Assembly: GCA_017468055.1 (NCBI GenBank)
Contig: JAFUJU010000012.1
Coordinates: forward strand, 1-52,091
Direction of reading: 5' to 3'
Source of the DNA: Elusimicrobiaceae bacterium
GTDB lineage: Bacteria > Elusimicrobiota > Elusimicrobia > Elusimicrobiales > Elusimicrobiaceae
DNA length: 52,091 nt
Of the stretch, positions 43,022 to 50,872 are shown one piece after another. How positions within the stretch are numbered: position 1 is the stretch's first letter; every line of letters starts with the position of its first letter. A program made the translations under genes and the position numbers. The notes beneath the pieces are model-generated. The model searched no databases and had not been told where the DNA came from. It was given only the letters and a program-made list of their open reading frames with translations.

Positions 43022-43363
43022 ATGAAAAAAACTTTTATTGCGTTAATATTATTTTTTTCTTGGGCTTGTAATACCTCTGTTTCTGTGGAGGGGGAATGGA
43101 CCAAGCCCGTTCCTTTAAAAAAAGGAGAGTTTCACGGTATGGTATTTGAGAAGGGGGGCCAAGCTCACAGCATTAATATGCCAAATCTACAATATCAGAC
43201 ATGGACGCAAAAGGGCAACAACCCGACCTTAACGGGCAAAACCGTATATGGAGGGGAAAGCTTTGTTTTTACGGAAAGCTATACTGTCAAACAAGTCACG
43301 CCTGCCATGCTGGTTTTGATTAGCAATGACGGGGAAGAAATCGTCTATGCACGGAAAATGTAA
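43022..43363 (+). CDS. Lipocalin-like exported protein
   Basis: 113 residues. An N-terminal signal ends at a cysteine (FIALILFFSWAC), an imperfect lipobox. The mature part, EGEWTKPVPLKKGEFHGMVFEKGGQAHSINMPNLQYQTWTQKGNNPTLTGK, resembles small lipocalin-like proteins common in Bacteroidetes (Lipocalin_3-like), which bind unknown small molecules. The frame is open to 42947, but the ATG at 43022 gives the clean signal. A TAAAAT -10 at 43006-43011 puts the start site 3-4 bases before the ATG, so the mRNA is probably leaderless. Confidence 0.68.
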   Translation: MKKTFIALILFFSWACNTSVSVEGEWTKPVPLKKGEFHGMVFEKGGQAHSINMPNLQYQTWTQKGNNPTLTGKTVYGGESFVFTESYTVKQVTPAMLVLISNDGEEIVYARKM

Positions 43364-43380
43364 AGAACTTTCTACAAAGT

Positions 43381-43411
43381 AAAACCGCGCCTTTTTCAGC
43401 GCGGTTTTTTG
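43381..43411. terminator. Terminator between lipocalin-like gene and pilin 1
   Basis: Stem AAAACCGCGC/GCGCGGTTTT with an 8-base loop and a T-run. It serves the lipocalin-like gene (+) and, from the other side, pilin 1 (-). Confidence 0.88.
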
Positions 43412-43425
43412 ATTTTTAACTACTC

Positions 43426-43893
43426 TCAGAAATAGCAATAATTATTTGCAATATAAGAGCTGTCATTGCACAGCATTTTACATATTCTTTCCCCTAATTT
43501 TTCTCTTGCTGCATCTTCACTTCCAGCAAAACAATAATAGCTGCCATCAACCTTGTGACCTATTAAATAACCACCCTCTCTGCTGGTAGCCACAAAATAA
43601 GGTGGAGCTGGGGCATATATGTATATATATGTAAAATATTTATCATCTTCAATAGGACCAATATCCAACACATCAAGCGTAGATAAAGAGGAGGCCATTG
43701 CTGCTTGAGGATATTCTCCTGTTTCCATGTGATAACGTTTGAGCGATTCTATTCCAGCCTTGAGTTTTACAAAAGCTTGGCTTGTTTTACTACGCTCAAC
43801 CGATATTTGATATTTTGGCAAGGCCACTGCAGACAAAATACCAATGATTAGCACCACTACCAATAGTTCTATCAACGTAAAACCTTTTTTCAT
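43426..43893 (-). CDS. Prepilin-type protein, pilin 1
   Basis: 155 residues. MKKG|FTLIELLVVVLIIGILSAVALPKYQ is a type IV/pseudopilin signal: cleavage after Gly4, mature Glu5 conserved, hydrophobic helix for membrane and pilus core. The globular part carries three cysteines near the C-terminus (RICKMLCNDSSYIANNYCYF) plus one in YYCFAGS, typical of the D-region disulphide. AAAGGAG lies 6 bases before the ATG. Its promoter has an A12 tract in the spacer, and its leader matches that of pilin 2. It is monocistronic. It could be a major or minor pilin; no assembly genes are in the window. Confidence 0.9.
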   Translation of the reverse strand: MKKGFTLIELLVVVLIIGILSAVALPKYQISVERSKTSQAFVKLKAGIESLKRYHMETGEYPQAAMASSLSTLDVLDIGPIEDDKYFTYIYIYAPAPPYFVATSREGGYLIGHKVDGSYYCFAGSEDAAREKLGERICKMLCNDSSYIANNYCYF

Positions 43894-43966
43894 TTTTCTC
43901 TCCTTTTACACAGCTTTAAGGCCCAACAAACAACTCTTAAGACTTAGGCCTGATTACAACGCTGAA

Positions 43967-43994
43967 ATTGTAGCAAAAAAAAAAAACGTGTCAA
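43967..43994 (-). promoter_or_regulatory. Pilin 1 promoter with A12 tract in the spacer
   Basis: Minus strand: -35 TTGACA (43994-43989), 16-base spacer, -10 TACAAT (43972-43967). Twelve of the 16 spacer bases are one homopolymer (plus-strand A at 43975-43986). The leader is about 67 bases. Confidence 0.78.
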
Positions 43995-44029
43995 GTATGA
44001 GGACACTTTTCCTTCAGAAAACAGCCAGC

Positions 44030-44065
44030 AAAAAGAAACAGGGTAAAACGTAAAGTTTTACCCTG
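44030..44065 (-). terminator. Terminator of the outer-membrane protein gene
   Basis: Minus strand: perfect 11-bp stem CAGGGTAAAAC/GTTTTACCCTG with a 5-base loop, then TTTCTTTTT. Confidence 0.88.
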
Positions 44066-44092
44066 TGTAACAAATTCAAACAATTAAAATTA

Positions 44093-44977
44093 TTATTCTA
44101 CTTCTTGGGCTTTGATAAAGGTATGACTAAAGCCAAAAGAAATACCGATTTGTAAGTTTTGCCCGCGTTTTCCAAAAGCTCTGGCTTGGGCGGTGTAGTA
44201 TTGGATAAAAGGGGCAATGGAAATTTCTTTCATAACAGCCACGTCCAAGCGGGCGTCCACACCGGCTTCGTAGTCTATATCCGTGGCTTCCTTACGGCTA
44301 CGGTAGAGATAATTGCGAAACATACCGCTATACACGCCTTTGACACCTTCACGAATGGGCTGTTCTACACGAAGTAAGGCTTCCCAACCGTAATTCTCCG
44401 AAGAAGGGTCATACGTAAAATCATCTTCAGCAAATGCCGCTAACTGAAAGTTTTTAATATAAGTACCTTCAAATACTTTTACACCGGCCGCCGCACGAAG
44501 CACTTTTTTAAGAGGGGACTCCCCTTGGGAATTGAACTCCGTTTGATAAGATAAAGAGGCAAATGGACCCGCTTCAAAACCGCCCAAGGCATTTTCGGCT
44601 TTCCACAAACGGTGCGTATAAGAAGATGTAAATAAAATGCTGTCAGAAGTTTCGTTAGTAGTTCTTTCTCCGTCAACGGGTTTCAGGGTAGTTTTGCCAT
44701 AATCCAAGAGTAATTCGTTACCCCATACAAAGTTACGCGCAAAATAATTTCCGCTTAAGTGCAAATGTCCCTTGACCAAAGTTTCCGAGTCTGAGGTCAA
44801 TTTGGCATTTGGGAAGTCTTGATATTCTTTGGCATTTTTAACTTCGGTAGAGGACAGATCCAGCGAGGCTTTTTTCAAGTCCAGCTCCCATCCCCGTTTG
44901 GTGTTTTGGGCTTGCAAGTCAGCCGCTAAAACAGCCAACAGACCAGCACATAAGAGTATTGCTTTTATTTTATTCAT
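44093..44977 (-). CDS. Outer-membrane beta-barrel protein (DUF481/DUF3078-like)
   Basis: 294 residues with a signal peptide (MNKIKAILLCAGLLAVLAADLQAQ). The mature protein alternates short amphipathic strands ending in aromatic residues (HLHLSGNYFARNFVWGNELLLDYGKTTL, APFIQYYTAQARAF, LQIGISFGFSHTFIKAQ), as in small beta-barrels of the YdiY/DUF481 or DUF3078 kind. The C-terminal strand ends near Phe, as barrel-assembly signals do. Its ATG overlaps the 3' end of the AlaX-like gene by 8 bases, so they form one transcript. Function unknown. Confidence 0.72.
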   Translation of the reverse strand: MNKIKAILLCAGLLAVLAADLQAQNTKRGWELDLKKASLDLSSTEVKNAKEYQDFPNAKLTSDSETLVKGHLHLSGNYFARNFVWGNELLLDYGKTTLKPVDGERTTNETSDSILFTSSYTHRLWKAENALGGFEAGPFASLSYQTEFNSQGESPLKKVLRAAAGVKVFEGTYIKNFQLAAFAEDDFTYDPSSENYGWEALLRVEQPIREGVKGVYSGMFRNYLYRSRKEATDIDYEAGVDARLDVAVMKEISIAPFIQYYTAQARAFGKRGQNLQIGISFGFSHTFIKAQEVE

Positions 44978-45449
44978 ATTTATTTCCTTTTGTTTCTAAT
45001 TTAAATCGGATGCGAAGTCGCCCGTTTTCAAAAGCCCAAGAAGAAATGACAAACTGCCCCGTCTGAGACGTATTTTCCACATGTGCTCCGATACACGGGC
45101 AAGCATCATAATCACCCACAAACACGATGCGTAGCTCATTGCCGGCATCGGCAGGCAATTTGGAAAAATCCAACCCCGCCACCCGAGATGCTTCCTCTCG
45201 GGAAAGGATTTTTTGCGTAACGGGCAAATGTTGAGCTAAAACCTCATTTACTTTTTCTTGCAATTCCTGTATTTGTTCTGAAGTGGGAGCCTGAGAAAGA
45301 AAAAAATCACATTTGGATTTATTCTTTTCTATGTGGGCATTTTTGCTACGCGCACACCCAAACATACGCACCATGGTTTGGTTCAGTACATGCTCGGTGG
45401 TGTGCATAGGGGCAAAATAATCTTTTTTGGGGGTAAAAACAGGTTCCAT
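44970..45449 (-). CDS. AlaX-like alanyl-tRNA editing protein
   Basis: 159 residues from ATG 45449, chosen because a promoter ends 7 bases before it; the frame is open to 45491. Editing-domain signatures are HTTEHVLNQTM (HxxxH zinc ligands) and DACPCIGAHVENTSQTG (Cys...His, where AlaRS has CGGTHV). It should hydrolyse Ser (or Gly) mis-attached to tRNA-Ala. The middle holds an unusual Lys/Cys-rich stretch (KNAHIEKNKSKCDFF). There is no Shine-Dalgarno, so the mRNA is probably leaderless. The beta-barrel gene follows. Confidence 0.82.
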   Translation of the reverse strand: MEPVFTPKKDYFAPMHTTEHVLNQTMVRMFGCARSKNAHIEKNKSKCDFFLSQAPTSEQIQELQEKVNEVLAQHLPVTQKILSREEASRVAGLDFSKLPADAGNELRIVFVGDYDACPCIGAHVENTSQTGQFVISSWAFENGRLRIRFKLETKGNKYE

Positions 45450-45486
45450 ATATATTATTTTATCCCATTTGCCCCCTGCTTGTAAA
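45449..45486 (-). promoter_or_regulatory. Promoter of the AlaX-like gene, predicted leaderless
   Basis: Minus strand: -35 TTTACA (45486-45481), 18-base spacer, -10 TAAAAT (45462-45457), then seven bases to the ATG at 45449. Confidence 0.62.
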
Positions 45487-45554
45487 ACCAAGACAAAGAA
45501 GTGTATAAAATAATAAAATATGTAAGAATATTGAGAGAAAAAGAGGATAAGAAT

Positions 45555-46973
45555 ATGTTAGTTCATGAAACTTTCTGTAAAATTATTGCCACGGTTGGCC
45601 CGTCCAGCGAAAGTGCGCAAATGTTGGAAAACCTGATACACAGCGGTGTATCCGTTTTCCGCTTGAACTTTAGCCACGGAACCGAAGAAGAAATGACGCG
45701 CCGCGTGCAAACAATCCGCGATTTGGAGAAAAAATACGGCATTTCTCTGGGAATTTTAGCTGACTTACAAGGCCCGAAACTGCGTGTAGGAAACTTTAAA
45801 AACGGATCCGTCCAATTGCAAGACGGCCAAAAATTTACGTTGGACATGTCTGAAGAATTAGGAGACGAAACCCGCGTTTGTCTGCCCCACCCCGAAATTT
45901 TCCAAGCGATGAAGTCCGGCTTGGAGTTATTGTTAAATGACGGCTTGATCCGCTTACGGGTAGATACCCATTCGGAAACGTCCGCCCAAACCACCGTACT
46001 GGTGGGGGGAATTTTATCTAATCACAAAGGAGTCAACGTCCCCGGAGTGCAGTTGCCTATCAGTGCGCTCACCGTTAAAGACCGTAAAGATTTACAAACC
46101 GCTGAAAAGCTGGGGGTGGATTTTATAGGTCTGTCTTTTGTGCAAAGACCGGAAGATTTAAAGGAATTACGCAGTTTGATGACTTCCAAGGCACAAATCA
46201 TTGCTAAAATAGAAAAACCGTCTGCCGTGGAACATCTGGTAGAAATTGTAGAGTTGGCCGATGCCGTCATGGTAGCACGCGGAGATTTGGGAGTGGAAGT
46301 CAGCACTGAGATGGTGCCCGTATTACAACGGCGCATTGTAGACGTGTGCAGACAATCCGGCAAACCCGTCATTATTGCTACGCAAATGTTAGAATCCATG
46401 ATTACAAACGTCACACCGACCCGCGCTGAAGCTTCCGATGTGGCTAACGCCGTATACAACGGGGTAGATGCGGTCATGCTCTCCGGCGAAACAGCCGCAG
46501 GTAAATATCCGCAACAAGCTGTCAGCACCATGCATAATATTATTAAAAGTGTGGAAAAAGACCCCAGTTATCTTAAAAACTTAATCCGCCGAGACCCTAT
46601 CAACACCAGCACGGTGGAAACCGCTATTACAGCCGCCGCATGGGTGGCGGCCCGTGCTGTACAAACAGCCGACATTATTGTCAATTTTACCGACTCCGGC
46701 AAAACAACCCTCAAAACGGCCAAATACCGTCCTGCTTTGCCCATCTTGTCTTTAACACCCAAACTGACAACTGCCAGACACATGGCCTTAGTATGGGGGG
46801 TAACCTCTATTCTGGTGAAAGACTTGGAAAATTTTGATGATATATCCACCGAGGCCAAACGTGCCGCCTTGGCCAGCGGACTGGTAAAACCAGGACAAAA
46901 AATTGTAGTAACAGCAGGGATCCCCTTCGGCCATTCAGGAGAAACTAACCTGCTATATATCATCAATGCCTAA
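45555..46973 (+). CDS. pyk: Pyruvate kinase
   Basis: PEP + ADP to pyruvate + ATP. 472 residues from ATG 45555, which has a GAGG Shine-Dalgarno and gives the family start (KIIATVGPSS). The frame is open to 45501 without support. Domains: A/B barrel with RLNFSHG, LADLQGPKLRVG, the catalytic-lysine region AKIEKPSAVEHL, VARGDLGVEV, IATQMLESMI, and MLSGETAAGKYP; then the C-domain. It is probably the main glycolytic exit if PPDK is truly broken. Confidence 0.97.
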   Translation: MLVHETFCKIIATVGPSSESAQMLENLIHSGVSVFRLNFSHGTEEEMTRRVQTIRDLEKKYGISLGILADLQGPKLRVGNFKNGSVQLQDGQKFTLDMSEELGDETRVCLPHPEIFQAMKSGLELLLNDGLIRLRVDTHSETSAQTTVLVGGILSNHKGVNVPGVQLPISALTVKDRKDLQTAEKLGVDFIGLSFVQRPEDLKELRSLMTSKAQIIAKIEKPSAVEHLVEIVELADAVMVARGDLGVEVSTEMVPVLQRRIVDVCRQSGKPVIIATQMLESMITNVTPTRAEASDVANAVYNGVDAVMLSGETAAGKYPQQAVSTMHNIIKSVEKDPSYLKNLIRRDPINTSTVETAITAAAWVAARAVQTADIIVNFTDSGKTTLKTAKYRPALPILSLTPKLTTARHMALVWGVTSILVKDLENFDDISTEAKRAALASGLVKPGQKIVVTAGIPFGHSGETNLLYIINA

Positions 46974-46978
46974 GTTTC

Positions 46979-47007
46979 AAAGCCGCCTCCATAGGGCGGC
47001 TTTTTTA
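46979..47007 (+). terminator. Terminator after pyk
   Basis: Stem AAAGCCGCC/GGCGGCTTT followed by a T-run. Confidence 0.9.
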
Positions 47008-47064
47008 CAAACTACAGCCAATTATGGCACAATAAAGCAAAAGGACTTTTTAAGGAGGACGAAC

Positions 47065-48639
47065 ATGAAATTAATCTTCAGATGTTTTACACTGGCCGCA
47101 CTTTTTTGGGCCTTCTGTTCCCCGTCGGCTCTTGCTAAGGAAATTGCCCTCTATCACACCAGTGATATTCATGGGTACTTCTTTACCCGTGCCGATAAAA
47201 ACGGCCAAAATTACGGCGGTTTTGCCGCACTGGAATCGGTGCTTCAAGCAGAAGAGCGCCCTTTTATTTTGCTGGACTCGGGCGACTTTAGCAGCGGCAA
47301 CAAAGAGGCCAATGCTTCTGATGGTAAATTATCCATTGATTTAATGAACAGAGCGGGCAAAAGTGCACAAAATTTCAAAGGGCAAGGTTACGCAGCCTTA
47401 ACTATCGGCAATCATGATAGTGACTTTGGCGATGAACGCTTGGGCAATACTTTAAGCCATTTTAACGGTGATATTTTGTCCATAAATATCAAAGATTTCC
47501 AAATCCCCAACAAAACCTTAAAGCCCTATGCTTTTTATGAAGTGGGGGGGAAGAAATTGGCCGTTATCGGTTTTTCTTTAGACGGATCCGGTATGCGTGG
47601 TATGAGTTTGGTCAAAATTACGGGAGCAGATCTGGAAAAAACCATACAAGAGGTTCGGACGCATAAGCCCGATGCTGTGATATTTTTAATGCATGATTCT
47701 ATCGGAGATGCCCGCAAACCTTCCTCCTTCCTGCCTATTTTAGAAGGCGTAAAAACAGCACGGGAAAACATTGATGTGATTTTAGGTGGTCATGCCCATG
47801 TACTTCAAAACACCCGTAAATTGGGCGAAAAAGGCCCTTTATTTGTGGAAAGCGGAGCCATGCTGGAGGGCACCAGCCGTGTCATTTTTGATTTTGATGA
47901 TCAAAGTGGAGCATTAAAAAGTATAAAGGCCGAGTATGTTCGCTTAGACAGAGAGCAAGAGCCGGAAACGGCTGCCCTGTTAGAAACGTTAGAGGACAAG
48001 TCTTTGCGCGAAGTTTTTGCTACTGTACCCGTCTTACTCCCCAAATATCCCGCCAAAGGGGATGCTGCCCCTGCCGTGGCCCGCTTGGTGGCGGAAGAGA
48101 TGTATCAATGGGTTAGCGATCGGGAAAAAATTGATATGGCCATGTTTCAACTGCCGGGGATTCGGCGTGATTTACTGGCAGGCCAACTGACCGGCCGCGA
48201 TATGACGGAGTTGCTGCCTTATACGGAATATGTATCGACCTTTGATATATCGGGAAAACAGCTTAAAGATGCGATTGCCAAAAGTATCAAGCACGATAAA
48301 AATGGGGATTATTCTTTGTTTTCTTATTCTGAAAATGTAAAAATTTCCTATAAATATAATGCACAGAATAAGCAAAATCCCGTCAAAATTACTTCCTTCA
48401 AAATTAACGGGAAAAAAGTAAAGAATAAACGCATTTATCGGGTGGCAGCCATTGCCCACATTCCGCAAGGATACTATGAAGGGGCTCCCTTTAAAGTAAG
48501 TAACGAAAAACAAAAGATTTATGACCCCAAAACCAGCGGAGACTTGCTGTTTGATATCGTTGGAAAATTAAAAGGAAACACTCCTCAAGAAAAGCAATTA
48601 CTCGCTCCGGAAGGGGTGCAAATTAGGAAGAAAAATTAG
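47065..48639 (+). CDS. 5'-nucleotidase/metallophosphoesterase family protein (UshA-like)
   Basis: 524 residues from ATG 47065, preceded by AAGGAGGA; a frame back to 46966 crosses the pyk terminator and is unlikely. A signal peptide (about 1-24) directs it to the periplasm. The metallophosphatase domain has TSDIHGYF, DSGDFSSGN, IGNHDSDFG and GGHAHV, which are the dimetal ligands. The C-terminal 5'-nucleotidase domain is marked by GRDMTELLPYTEYVSTFDISGKQLKDAI. It hydrolyses nucleotides or related phosphoesters, probably for salvage; the exact substrate cannot be read from sequence. Single-gene unit. Confidence 0.9.
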   Translation: MKLIFRCFTLAALFWAFCSPSALAKEIALYHTSDIHGYFFTRADKNGQNYGGFAALESVLQAEERPFILLDSGDFSSGNKEANASDGKLSIDLMNRAGKSAQNFKGQGYAALTIGNHDSDFGDERLGNTLSHFNGDILSINIKDFQIPNKTLKPYAFYEVGGKKLAVIGFSLDGSGMRGMSLVKITGADLEKTIQEVRTHKPDAVIFLMHDSIGDARKPSSFLPILEGVKTARENIDVILGGHAHVLQNTRKLGEKGPLFVESGAMLEGTSRVIFDFDDQSGALKSIKAEYVRLDREQEPETAALLETLEDKSLREVFATVPVLLPKYPAKGDAAPAVARLVAEEMYQWVSDREKIDMAMFQLPGIRRDLLAGQLTGRDMTELLPYTEYVSTFDISGKQLKDAIAKSIKHDKNGDYSLFSYSENVKISYKYNAQNKQNPVKITSFKINGKKVKNKRIYRVAAIAHIPQGYYEGAPFKVSNEKQKIYDPKTSGDLLFDIVGKLKGNTPQEKQLLAPEGVQIRKKN

Positions 48640-48652
48640 TATTTAAAATACA

Positions 48653-48681
48653 AAAACCCCGCCAATTAGCGGGGTTTTTTA
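48653..48681. terminator. Terminator between the 5'-nucleotidase gene and pilin 2
   Basis: Stem AAAACCCCGC/GCGGGGTTTT with a 6-base loop. It serves the + gene and, from the other side, pilin 2 (-). Confidence 0.9.
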
Positions 48682-48693
48682 TAGGTCTAATTT

Positions 48694-49131
48694 TTATCGT
48701 ATTTTAGGAGAACCAACTGTCATAAGATTTTCAGTATAATCTTTGGTAAATCCCACTTTTGCACAGTCAGTTCCGTCACAATAAACAGTGGGTTTAGAAC
48801 CGGGGCCTGCGTCCTTATATAATCTATAAGTATCCCCTGTTCTTCTTGCCTCTAATGTTATATTTGTATCATCTCCGCCGACAGTGGTATAGGTAAAATT
48901 TTTAGATTCCGGAATAGAAATACTCCAATTATCCGTATCACCACAATTTGTACCGCCACCTGCTAATAAACATTCCTCAGCCGCTACACGCAAGCTAGCT
49001 AATACGGATTCTGCTTCGGCACATCTGCTTTTTTCCACCGCTTTGGTATATTGCGGCAAAGCCACAGATGACAAAATACCAATGATTAAAACCACTACTA
49101 AAAGTTCTATCAACGTAAAACCTTTTTTCAT
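48694..49131 (-). CDS. Prepilin-type protein, pilin 2
   Basis: 145 residues from ATG 49131 (AGGAG upstream); the longer frame to 49197 would put 22 unrelated residues before the signal. MKKG|FTLIELLVVVLIIGILSSVALPQYTKAVEKSRCAEAE is a type IV prepilin signal nearly identical to pilin 1. Five cysteines lie in the mature part, including one at the end of the N-terminal helix and a C-terminal pair (VYCDGTDCAKVG). The first 30 residues are conserved between the two pilins while the heads differ, as expected of variant surface pilins. Promoter and leader are shared in design with pilin 1. Confidence 0.9.
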   Translation of the reverse strand: MKKGFTLIELLVVVLIIGILSSVALPQYTKAVEKSRCAEAESVLASLRVAAEECLLAGGGTNCGDTDNWSISIPESKNFTYTTVGGDDTNITLEARRTGDTYRLYKDAGPGSKPTVYCDGTDCAKVGFTKDYTENLMTVGSPKIR

Positions 49132-49204
49132 TTTTCTCTCCTTATATGCGTCTTTAAGGCTAAACAAATACCCTTTAAGACTTGGCTCTGTATGCAACGG
49201 AAAA

Positions 49205-49232
49205 ATTGTATCAAAAAAAAAAAATGAGTCAA
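49205..49232 (-). promoter_or_regulatory. Pilin 2 promoter with A12 tract in the spacer
   Basis: Minus strand: -35 TTGACT (49232-49227), 16-base spacer, -10 TACAAT (49210-49205). Twelve spacer bases are a homopolymer (plus-strand A at 49213-49224), the same geometry as the pilin 1 promoter. Confidence 0.78.
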
Positions 49233-49365
49233 GTTTTTTCTATTTTTCCGTCGGAAAACAACAAATGAAAAACAAGTTCCCTTTGTTGTCATTGCGCAAG
49301 GTTTCTGTGCGCAATATAAAAGTGGTTACTAAAAGAAAACGGCATTATATCCCGCACAAAGACAC

Positions 49366-49450
49366 TGCGGGATGACGGTGGGGGGGTGTGCGGGATGACG
49401 GTGGGGGTGTGCGCGGAATGACGGAGGTGAGTGGAGTGGGATGACAGGGG
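49366..49450 (+). repeat. G-rich tandem repeat (about 23-bp units)
   Basis: Units beginning near 49366, 49389, 49410 and 49436 share GCGGGATGACGG-type cores followed by GTGGGGG-like tails. The first unit also forms a hairpin with 49349-49356. It is imperfect, with 21-26-base periods. Confidence 0.7.
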
Positions 49451-49651
49451 TAAAGACAAAAGCCGTTGCCGTTCGCAACAAATGAAAAACTATTGCCAGT
49501 AGCATGATTTTTCAGATTTATGATTTATTGTCTCCGCTAGTTGCCAAGGCAAGTACTGTCAGGTACGGCGCAGGCAAGGCGGAGGCAAGAAACTTAAATA
49601 TGGAAAATTGTTTGCCCAACTTCAAACCCGCAAATGAAAATGCCGTTATAT

Positions 49652-49679
49652 ATAAAAAAAAGCCCCGCTTTCGCGGGGC
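49652..49679 (-). terminator. Terminator of the MFS/sugar-kinase operon
   Basis: Minus strand: stem GCCCCGC/GCGGGGC with a 4-base loop, followed by a run of eight T. Confidence 0.93.
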
Positions 49680-49696
49680 CTCATCACTAGAAAAAA

Positions 49697-50860
49697 CTAG
49701 GCGATTTTTTTGATTTTGGTAATCAAGAACACCAAGTACACTACTGCCACCGTCATAACGGCTACAGAGCCTACTTGAGAGCCTATCGCATCAGAGGCAA
49801 AACCCATTAACAACGGGAATACCGTACCGCCTACTAAGCCCATAATCATCAAACCGGAGACTTCATTTTTCTTTTCCGGTAATTGGAGCAAGGCTTGGGA
49901 GAAGATGATCGGGAAAATGTTGGAGTTACCCAAACCGATCAAAGCGATACATACATAAAGCGGCCAGTGGCTTTGGAATACAAACAAACCGCCCATAGCA
50001 GCTAACATGAAAAATACGCTGACACCAAACACCACTTTCGCCGGCAATTTAGCCAACAAGAAAGAACCGGAGAAACAACCGATGGTGCGGAACATAAAGT
50101 AAATGCTGGTGGCATAGATGGCTTTTTCCAAGGGCCAGCCTAAGCGGTCCATCAAGATTTGCGGAGCAGCGGTATTGGTACCTACGTCAATACCTACGTG
50201 GCACATAATACCTACAAAGCACAACAAAATGGTGCCGTTACCCAACAAAGCCAAACATTCCGTAAAGGTAGAGGGTTTGCCGGTGATTTCTTCTTCTTTG
50301 ATGTCTTCTTTAGCCAAGAGGATAAAGGCAATCACACCTTCCACGGCAAATAAACCGTACATCAAGGCCCAGTTTTGATATTTGGCAGCAAACCAAGCGG
50401 CCAAAATCGGGGCGATGAAAGAAGCGATGGCTTTGACGAATTGACCAAAGGTCATGAAGCTGGCCAATTTGGCACCGCTTACAATGTTAGACACTAAGGG
50501 GTTCAAAGAAACCTGCATCAACGCATTACCGATACCCAACAAGGCAAAGGCAATCATCATGGTCGCAAAATTGTAAGAGAGCAAGGGAAGCACCAAAGCG
50601 GCAATGGTTACACCCAAGCTGATAAGTACCGTTTTGCGGCGGCCGATTTTGTTCATCAGCATGCCCGTAGGAACGGAACACACCAAGAACCAGAAAAACA
50701 CCATAGAGGGGCAGAGGTTGGCTACGGTGTTAGACAAACCGAAGCTTTCCTTTACGTAGTTAGTAGCGGTGCCGACGGAATCCACGAAACCCATGGCAAA
50801 GAACGCTAGCATTACCGGTACTAATTTTGCAACTAATGAAGATTCTTTCTTCTCAGTCAT
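49697..50860 (-). CDS. MFS transporter, probable sugar permease
   Basis: 387 residues and about twelve membrane helices. After the first loop it has the MFS motif A variant MLMNKIGRRKTVLI. The closest-looking group is the fucose/glucose-galactose permease type (FHS family), judged from the start (AFFAMGFVDSVGTATNYVKESFGLS) and the paired-domain layout. It probably imports a hexose by proton symport. It follows the PfkB-family sugar kinase by 12 bases with an AAGGAG site, so transport and phosphorylation are in one operon. The exact sugar is not determined. Confidence 0.87.
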   Translation of the reverse strand: MTEKKESSLVAKLVPVMLAFFAMGFVDSVGTATNYVKESFGLSNTVANLCPSMVFFWFLVCSVPTGMLMNKIGRRKTVLISLGVTIAALVLPLLSYNFATMMIAFALLGIGNALMQVSLNPLVSNIVSGAKLASFMTFGQFVKAIASFIAPILAAWFAAKYQNWALMYGLFAVEGVIAFILLAKEDIKEEEITGKPSTFTECLALLGNGTILLCFVGIMCHVGIDVGTNTAAPQILMDRLGWPLEKAIYATSIYFMFRTIGCFSGSFLLAKLPAKVVFGVSVFFMLAAMGGLFVFQSHWPLYVCIALIGLGNSNIFPIIFSQALLQLPEKKNEVSGLMIMGLVGGTVFPLLMGFASDAIGSQVGSVAVMTVAVVYLVFLITKIKKIA

Positions 50861-50872
50861 ATATTCTCCTTA

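Larger units (their letters stand above)
49132..49696. other. 565-bp gene-free region upstream of pilin 2
   Basis: Contents: pilin 2 leader and promoter (to 49232); about 110 bases with nothing recognisable; an inverted repeat ATCCCGCA/TGCGGGAT (49349-49373); four imperfect tandem G-rich units (49366-49450); about 200 further bases in which I see nothing; and the MFS terminator (49652-49679). A 69-codon frame at 49504-49713 runs through the terminator and is not credible. Confidence 0.7.

Noticed and set aside
49504-49713. 69-codon plus-strand frame before the MFS gene
   Set aside because: Reads through a strong terminator stem and into the antisense of the MFS 3' end; no Shine-Dalgarno.
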